DNA from: Chitinophagaceae bacterium
GTDB taxonomy: Bacteria; Bacteroidota; Bacteroidia; Chitinophagales; Chitinophagaceae
Direction of reading: 5' to 3'
Assembly: GCA_026785745.1 (NCBI GenBank)
Contig: JAJAZO010000228.1
Location: 1 to 11,157 of the forward strand
DNA: 11,157 bases
Shown piece after piece: positions 6,817 to 11,157 of the stretch (position 1 is the first letter of the stretch; each line of letters begins with the position of its first letter). The translations under genes and the position numbers were made by a program. The notes under the pieces are model-generated. The model was not told the origin of the DNA, ran no database searches, and saw nothing but the letters and a program-made list of their open reading frames with translations.

Positions 6817-8511
6817 TCAGGATTGAGATAACCGGAAATCGATAACCATCAGTTGCAGGCTCCTTTCGCCATTCCATTCATTCATATCGATGGTAAAAAC
6901 AATATCGACCGGCTGTTCCAGCAAGCGAAACTTATCAGCAATGCCAAAGCCAATACCAGTAATAGTCATATTATCCTGCTTTATAGAAAAACGGATATGT
7001 TGTTCTTTTACAATTTTTGACCAGCCGCTATCCGTCACTTTTTTTACTACAAATACTGGCCTGAGATTTTCTGGTCCAAAAGGCTCCATCTGGCAAATAA
7101 TATCGTAGAAAGATTGTTTGATGTCTTTTAAAGTAATTTCTGCATCTATTATAATCTCTGGTATTAATAATTCGGGAGGTATGGTGGATGAAACTACTTC
7201 TTCAAATTTCTCTCTGAAAGCATCTACCTGGTTCAATTCCATAGTCATACCAGCAGCAGCAAAATGACCGCCATAGCCCAGCAGGTGTTCCCGGCAGGCA
7301 TGTATGGCTTCATATAAATTGAATCCGGGAACACTCCTGGCACTGCCGGCTGCATATTCTCCTGATTGTGTCAGTACTACTGTGGGGCGATAGTATTGTT
7401 CAATTACTCTTGAAGCAACGATGCCTACCACTCCTTTATGCCAGTGCGGTTGAAATACAACGGTTGACTTTCGGTTAATCCAATCTGTGTTTTCGCTTAT
7501 TAGCGTAAGTGCTTCCTGGGTGATGTTTTTATCGGCTTCTTTTCTTTCAATATTATCATTGTGCAACAATTCCGCATATTGCAAAGCCTCTTCTTCGCTA
7601 TCAGCAATAAATAATTGTACAGCTTTTTTTGCATCATCCATTCTTCCGGCTGCATTTACTCTTGGGGCAATCATAAATACCAGGTTGGTAATGTGCAATT
7701 CATGCTGAATACCACTAAGTTTCGCCAGTGCTTTTATCCCATAATTAGGATTTTTGTTTGCTTTTATAAGGCCATGAAAAGCAAGAACCCTGTTTTCCCC
7801 CGTCATCGGTACAATATCTGCTGCAATGGCAGTAGCGAGTAAATCAAGATATTCAAATGCAGATGCAGGAGGCAGGTTCATTTTCTCTGCCAATGCTGTC
7901 ATCAACTTAAAACCAACCCCACAACCGCAAAGTTCTTTATAAGGATAATTACAGTCTTTTTGTTTGGGGTTAAGAATGGCAACAGCAGGTGGCAGAATAT
8001 CATCAGGCAGATGATGGTCGCAAACGATAAAGTCGATTCCAAGCTCTTTAGCATAAGCGATAAGGTCGGCCGATTTGATACCACAGTCCAGTGATATGAT
8101 TAATGTAAACCCATTTTCTTTCCCAAAATCAATTCCTGCTTTGCTTACACCATATCCTTCCCGGTAGCGATGCGGTATGTAAAAGTCAAGATTGGAATGT
8201 AACTTTTTGAGAAATTGAAACATGCTGGCAACAGAAGTAGTGCCATCAACATCGTAGTCACCAAAGACTAATATTTTTTCATCATCATTAATGGCCGTGA
8301 TAATTCTTGCCACCGCTTTTTCCATGTCTTTCATCAGCCAGGGGCTGTGCAGCTCCGTTAGTTCCGGACGAAAAAACTTTTTGGCCTGTTCAAATGTTTC
8401 AATCCCCCGCTTCACAAAAATTTTACATAAAACCGGGTGTACTTTAAGGGACTGATGTAAGGCTTTCACTTTTTCCTCATCAGCAATTAATATGTTCCAT
8501 CTTTTTTTCAT
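6817..8511 (-). CDS. recJ: Single-stranded-DNA-specific 5'-3' exonuclease RecJ
   Basis: Encodes 564 residues, the usual RecJ length. It degrades single-stranded DNA 5' to 3' in RecFOR recombination, base excision and mismatch repair, in the cytoplasm. DHH-family motifs with the Mn2+ ligands are visible: FGDYDVDGTTS (83-93; D85, D87, D89), D142 in LDCG, CDHH (164-167), GCGVGFK (196-202), D232 in AADIVPM and RVNAAGRM (284-291). The DHHA1 domain follows with WHKGVVGIVASRV (357-369), GSARS (389-393) and GGHFAAAGM (414-422). The C-terminal OB-like part contains PFGPENLRPVF (477-487). All key residues are present. The ATG at 8511 gives a standard N-terminus (MKKRWNI). It lies 196 bases downstream of the polyprenyl synthase gene on the same strand; the spacer is rich in inverted repeats. 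No strong terminator is seen after the stop (6593-6816 shows only weak hairpins). Confidence 0.97.
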   Translation of the reverse strand: MKKRWNILIADEEKVKALHQSLKVHPVLCKIFVKRGIETFEQAKKFFRPELTELHSPWLMKDMEKAVARIITAINDDEKILVFGDYDVDGTTSVASMFQFLKKLHSNLDFYIPHRYREGYGVSKAGIDFGKENGFTLIISLDCGIKSADLIAYAKELGIDFIVCDHHLPDDILPPAVAILNPKQKDCNYPYKELCGCGVGFKLMTALAEKMNLPPASAFEYLDLLATAIAADIVPMTGENRVLAFHGLIKANKNPNYGIKALAKLSGIQHELHITNLVFMIAPRVNAAGRMDDAKKAVQLFIADSEEEALQYAELLHNDNIERKEADKNITQEALTLISENTDWINRKSTVVFQPHWHKGVVGIVASRVIEQYYRPTVVLTQSGEYAAGSARSVPGFNLYEAIHACREHLLGYGGHFAAAGMTMELNQVDAFREKFEEVVSSTIPPELLIPEIIIDAEITLKDIKQSFYDIICQMEPFGPENLRPVFVVKKVTDSGWSKIVKEQHIRFSIKQDNMTITGIGFGIADKFRLLEQPVDIVFTIDMNEWNGERSLQLMVIDFRLSQS

Positions 8512-8607
8512 GTTGCTGGTTGTAAATGCTTGTTACAGGGAACTCTTACCATGTAACAGCCATTTTGTTCTTTCGGAGATAGTAACCAGTAACAAATAAC
8601 CAGCAAC
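8512..8607. repeat. Inverted and direct repeats immediately upstream of recJ
   Basis: GTTGCTGGTT (8512-8521), touching the recJ start codon, is perfectly complementary to AACCAGCAAC (8598-8607). Inside lies a second pair, TGTTAC (8531-8536) and GTAACA (8553-8558). TAACCAGTAAC (8583-8593) and TAACCAGCAAC (8597-8607) are near-identical direct copies. In the recJ mRNA the outer pair could sequester the bases just before the start codon; whether it does is unknown. Confidence 0.6.
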
Positions 8608-8621
8608 TAATTACAGAGCAT

Positions 8622-8696
8622 CTCTAAAACTAATCCTTCCAGGAGTTCTCCACTCAAAAGAGTTTCTTTTGGTTAACTCTTGAAGGGGTTTTAGAG
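8622..8696 (-). repeat. Composite inverted repeat after the polyprenyl synthase gene (terminator-like without U tract)
   Basis: Outer arms 8622-8647 and 8675-8696 share CTCTAAAAC, CCTTC and AGTT blocks in complementary order with small internal bulges. An inner perfect hairpin, CAAAAGA (8655-8661) with TCTTTTG (8665-8671) and a 3-base loop, sits in the gap between them. It begins about 12 bases after the minus-strand stop at 8708, where a terminator is expected, but the 3' side lacks a clear U run (GATGCTCTG follows). It may be a Rho-type boundary, a processing hairpin protecting the 3' end, or a palindromic repeat element. Confidence 0.65.
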
Positions 8697-8707
8697 TTCC
8701 CCTCCAT

Positions 8708-9670
8708 TTAATATTTTCGATCTGTTACATAAAGAACTAAGTCTTGTAATCCCTGCCTGATGGGACTTTCTGGAAACTGGTAAAGAATTTCAAGGGCTTC
8801 TTTTTTAAAAGCATTCATCTTTTCTGTAGCATAGGCAATGCCACCTGCTGCTTTCACTTGTTCAATTACCCATTCTACTTTCTTTTTATCCTGGTTGTTA
8901 TTTTTTATAATATAAATTATTTTCCGGCGGGTTGCTTTGTCTGTATTGTTCAGTGTATAGATAAGTGGCAGGGTTAGTTTTTTTTCTTTAATGTCGTTAC
9001 CCGTTGGCTTACCTACATTTTCACTGGCATAGTCAAACAGATCATCTTTCAATTGAAAAGCCATTCCGGTTTTTTCACCAAACAACCTCATTTTTTCAGT
9101 AACTGTTTCGTCTTTACTGCTGCTCCATGCACCTGCAGCACAAGCAGATGCCAGTAACGAAGCTGTTTTATTCCGGATAATTTCATAATAAACATCTTCA
9201 TCCAGGTTCAGGCTCCTGGCTTTTTGCATTTGCAATAATTCACCTTCACTCATTTTTCTTACTGCATCGGAAAGAATGTGCAACACCTGGTAATCGTTAT
9301 TGTCTAATGAAAGGAGCAGCCCTTTTGCCAGCAGGTAATCACCGATTAATACATTGGCCTTAGCTTTCCAGAGTGCATAAGTGGAAAAAAAACCACGGCG
9401 TTCCATAGAATCATCCACCACATCATCATGAACCAGTGTTGCTGTATGAAGCAGTTCTACCAATGAAGCTGCCCGATATACAGGTTCGTTTACTTCTCCG
9501 CATAGTTTGGCGGAAAGAATTACAAACATAGGCCTCAGTTGCTTTCCTTTACGCTTTACTATTATCCGCATAATACGATCCAGCAAGGGTGCCTGGCTTC
9601 GTACGGCCTCTTTGAAACGGGTTTCAAAGATTTTCAGCTCATCGTTTATTAAATCAGTGGGTAAATGCAT
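8708..9670 (-). CDS. Trans-isoprenyl (long-chain polyprenyl) diphosphate synthase
   Basis: Encodes 320 residues, typical for this all-alpha family. It condenses isopentenyl diphosphate onto an allylic primer to make a polyprenyl chain, probably the side chain of menaquinone. Visible motifs are GKQLRP (42-47, diphosphate binding), the first aspartate-rich motif in HDDVVDDSMERRG (81-93; D82, D83, D86), KT (168-169), FQLKDD with the second aspartate-rich motif DDLFD (209-213), and GKPTGNDIKEKKLTLP (220-235). The region before the first motif (LLHTATLV) lacks a bulky aromatic blocker, which favours long-chain products such as octaprenyl or heptaprenyl over farnesyl; that is inference. The EKK in place of the common EGK is a small variation. 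The ATG at 9670 has no strong Shine-Dalgarno. Divergent from the OmpA-like gene, with recJ downstream. A weak promoter (TATTTTTTTG at 9704-9695 with TTG at 9724-9722) is possible. Confidence 0.93.
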   Translation of the reverse strand: MHLPTDLINDELKIFETRFKEAVRSQAPLLDRIMRIIVKRKGKQLRPMFVILSAKLCGEVNEPVYRAASLVELLHTATLVHDDVVDDSMERRGFFSTYALWKAKANVLIGDYLLAKGLLLSLDNNDYQVLHILSDAVRKMSEGELLQMQKARSLNLDEDVYYEIIRNKTASLLASACAAGAWSSSKDETVTEKMRLFGEKTGMAFQLKDDLFDYASENVGKPTGNDIKEKKLTLPLIYTLNNTDKATRRKIIYIIKNNNQDKKKVEWVIEQVKAAGGIAYATEKMNAFKKEALEILYQFPESPIRQGLQDLVLYVTDRKY

Positions 9671-9742
9671 CTATAAAGTGGGCAATTTACGCCACAAAAA
9701 AATAAATATACCCTCAGGCAGCAAATTGAATCCCCCCGTTGA

Positions 9743-9839
9743 CTAACTATTTGGAAAATAATAAGCAAATAAGACCAAATAAATATTCATAAAAATTTGG
9801 TAATTAATCTTCAATCTCTATTTTTGCTAATTATTTGGA
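9743..9839. promoter_or_regulatory. ATTTGG repeat cluster, candidate operator, in the divergent intergenic region
   Basis: Two near-identical 13-base direct copies, CTAACTATTTGGA (9743-9755) and CTAATTATTTGGA (9827-9839), lie 84 bases apart (12 of 13 match). Between them is a perfect inverted pair, ACCAAAT (9774-9780) and ATTTGGT (9795-9801), whose right arm overlaps the -33 element of the OmpA-like promoter. Four ATTTGG-type sites in about 100 bases suggest a regulator binding site, but the tract is AT-rich and chance is not excluded. Confidence 0.4.
9797..9826 (+). promoter_or_regulatory. Bacteroidota-type promoter of the OmpA-like gene
   Basis: TTG (9797-9799), a 19-base spacer, then TATTTTTG (9819-9826) match the Bacteroidota primary sigma consensus TTG-N19-TAnnTTTG exactly. 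The start of transcription would fall near 9831-9834, leaving a leader of about 35 bases before the ATG at 9869. No Shine-Dalgarno is visible in that leader, which is A/T-rich, as in many strongly expressed genes of this phylum. Confidence 0.8.
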
Positions 9840-9868
9840 CATTGTATTTCAAATCTTAATCTTAAGTT

Positions 9869-11157
9869 ATGGCAAGCAAAAAGTACTTATTTCTGGCAGG
9901 CATATTCTGTCTGTTAGCGTCTACCAGTGGTTTCTCACAGCGAGTTGGGGCCAGCTACGACGTAAAAGACTCATCTGTTGTTCGTTCAAAAGATATGCCT
10001 CAGCACTCTGAGTTTTTGAACGGCACTCAAAATTTTCCTGCAAAACCCCGCAACCAGTGGGAAATTGGTATTAAAGCAGGCTTATTCACCGTTTCTGGTG
10101 ACGTTCCTGCTAAAACATGGTCACCTGGTTTTGGTGTGCATGTAAGAAAAGCCTTTGGTTACGTTTTTTCCGCCCGTTTAGAATACCTGTATGGTATAGG
10201 TAAAGGTCAGCATTTCCGTGCTGCGGAAAATTTCAGAAAAAACACAGCCTGGAGTAATAATGGTTATGGTGCACCTCTAAGGAATAACTCTGGCCTGATG
10301 ACTTTTGTATCAGGACCTAACAACACCCCTACCGTAAAAGATCAGGTTTTCTACAATTACAGAACTAAAGTGCAGGATCTCTCTTTGCAAGGTATAATCA
10401 CTTTTAACAATATTCGTTTCCATAAAGCTAAATCAGCAATGACTATGTACGGTATTGTCGGAATCGGCGGTACAGTGTATGAAACTATGGTTAATGCTTT
10501 AAATGGCACTGCTAAATATTCTTCATTATTTAATACCGTTGCTGCTGGCGGTACTGCTTATAGTAAACGTAAGGATGTTCTGAAAGCTTTGAAAGCCGGT
10601 ATGGATGATACCTACGAAACAAAGGCTGCAGGCCAGGGAGATCGTCGTCCAACTTTGTTTGATAACACTTTCAAACCTTCAGGAACTTTTGGTTTTGGTA
10701 TTGCTTTCAAATTGACCAACAAAATAAACCTTGCTCTTGAAAATCGTTATACTTTCATCAAGGATGACCTGCTGGATGGACAACAATGGCAAGAGCATGG
10801 TTATGGTGATGCTGCCTTAACAGGTGATTTCGATTCTTATAATATGTTTAGTCTTGGTTTGAACATCAATCTTGGCAGCAAATCTGTTGAGCCATTATGG
10901 TGGTTGAACCCATTGGATTATGCTTACAGCGAAATTCGCAACCCACGTCTGATGAAGTTTCCAAAACCATCATTACCTGATAGCGATGCTGATGGTATAA
11001 CTGACCAGTTCGACCAGGAGCAAACTCCTGCTGGTTGCCCTGTTGACAGCCATGGTGTTACTAAAGATACAGATGGTGATGGTGTTCCTGATTGTAAGGA
11101 TAAAGAGTTAATTACTCCAACATATTGCCAGCCAGTAGATGCTGATGGTATCGGTAA
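9869..11157 (+). CDS. OmpA-family outer membrane protein with TSP3-like calcium-binding repeats (3' end outside window)
   Basis: The frame is open from ATG 9869 to the window edge (429 residues visible). A Sec signal peptide is clear: MASKK, a hydrophobic core (YLFLAGIFCLLA), then cleavage probably at GFS|Q (23/24), leaving N-terminal Gln as is common in Bacteroidota. Residues about 60-350 look like an outer membrane beta-barrel: alternating hydrophobic strands, many Gly/Tyr/Phe (WEIGIKAGLF, GFGVHVRKAFGY, ARLEYLYG, TFGFGIAF, NMFSLGLNINLG). From 371 come Asp-rich repeats, DSDADGITDQFD and DTDGDGVPDCKD, of the thrombospondin type 3 kind that bind calcium and link barrel to periplasm. A C-terminal peptidoglycan-binding OmpA domain is expected beyond the edge but is not visible. 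The probable role is anchoring the outer membrane to the cell wall. Preceded by a consensus promoter, so probably well expressed. Confidence 0.85.
   Translation, partial: MASKKYLFLAGIFCLLASTSGFSQRVGASYDVKDSSVVRSKDMPQHSEFLNGTQNFPAKPRNQWEIGIKAGLFTVSGDVPAKTWSPGFGVHVRKAFGYVFSARLEYLYGIGKGQHFRAAENFRKNTAWSNNGYGAPLRNNSGLMTFVSGPNNTPTVKDQVFYNYRTKVQDLSLQGIITFNNIRFHKAKSAMTMYGIVGIGGTVYETMVNALNGTAKYSSLFNTVAAGGTAYSKRKDVLKALKAGMDDTYETKAAGQGDRRPTLFDNTFKPSGTFGFGIAFKLTNKINLALENRYTFIKDDLLDGQQWQEHGYGDAALTGDFDSYNMFSLGLNINLGSKSVEPLWWLNPLDYAYSEIRNPRLMKFPKPSLPDSDADGITDQFDQEQTPAGCPVDSHGVTKDTDGDGVPDCKDKELITPTYCQPVDADGIG

Noticed and set aside
7902..8084. Minus-strand 60-codon open frame inside recJ
   Set aside because: It lies wholly within recJ in another frame and has no family resemblance.
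1..11157. A new defence, mobile or secretion system in the window
   Set aside because: All genes belong to known families and are mainly housekeeping; there is no integrase, transposase, tRNA, toxin-antitoxin pair or sign of an island boundary. The unexplained signal is limited to non-coding repeats.

Overview
The window looks like a chromosomal segment of a member of the Bacteroidota, most likely a Chitinophagaceae-like member of the Chitinophagia/Sphingobacteriia side. Four things support this: a type IX secretion (T9SS) type A sorting domain on a large secreted protein, promoters of the Bacteroidota TTG / TAnnTTTG kind, weak or absent Shine-Dalgarno sequences, and an OmpA-family protein with thrombospondin type 3-like repeats. 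The genus call is inference; no rRNA or other marker is present.

Layout: everything up to 9670 is read from the minus strand. From right to left in coordinates, which is the direction of transcription, these are a long-chain polyprenyl diphosphate synthase (8708-9670), RecJ (6817-8511), a 1428-residue secreted multidomain nuclease (2306-6592), the ribosomal protein operon rpsF-rpsR-rplI (1914 down to 764), and an RRM RNA-binding protein with a glycine-rich tail that runs off the left edge (408 to <1). One gene is on the plus strand: an OmpA-family outer membrane protein starting at 9869 and running off the right edge, divergent from the polyprenyl synthase gene. Both edge genes have an end outside the window.

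Functionally this is mostly housekeeping: translation (S6, S18, L9), RNA binding, DNA repair (RecJ) and isoprenoid chain synthesis (quinone or lipid carrier side chain). Two envelope or secreted proteins are added: the OmpA-like protein and the nuclease, which appears built to be exported through the Sec and type IX systems and to degrade nucleic acid or a related phosphoester outside the cell. Good intrinsic terminators follow rplI and the nuclease gene, and good promoter matches precede rpsF and the OmpA-like gene.

I do not see a new multi-gene system here. The parts not explained by the genes are non-coding: two strong inverted repeats inside the rpsF-rpsR-rplI transcription unit (leader and rpsR-rplI spacer), a composite inverted repeat between the polyprenyl synthase gene and recJ, and a cluster of ATTTGG-type repeats around the OmpA-like promoter that could be an operator. 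These are the items I would look at twice.
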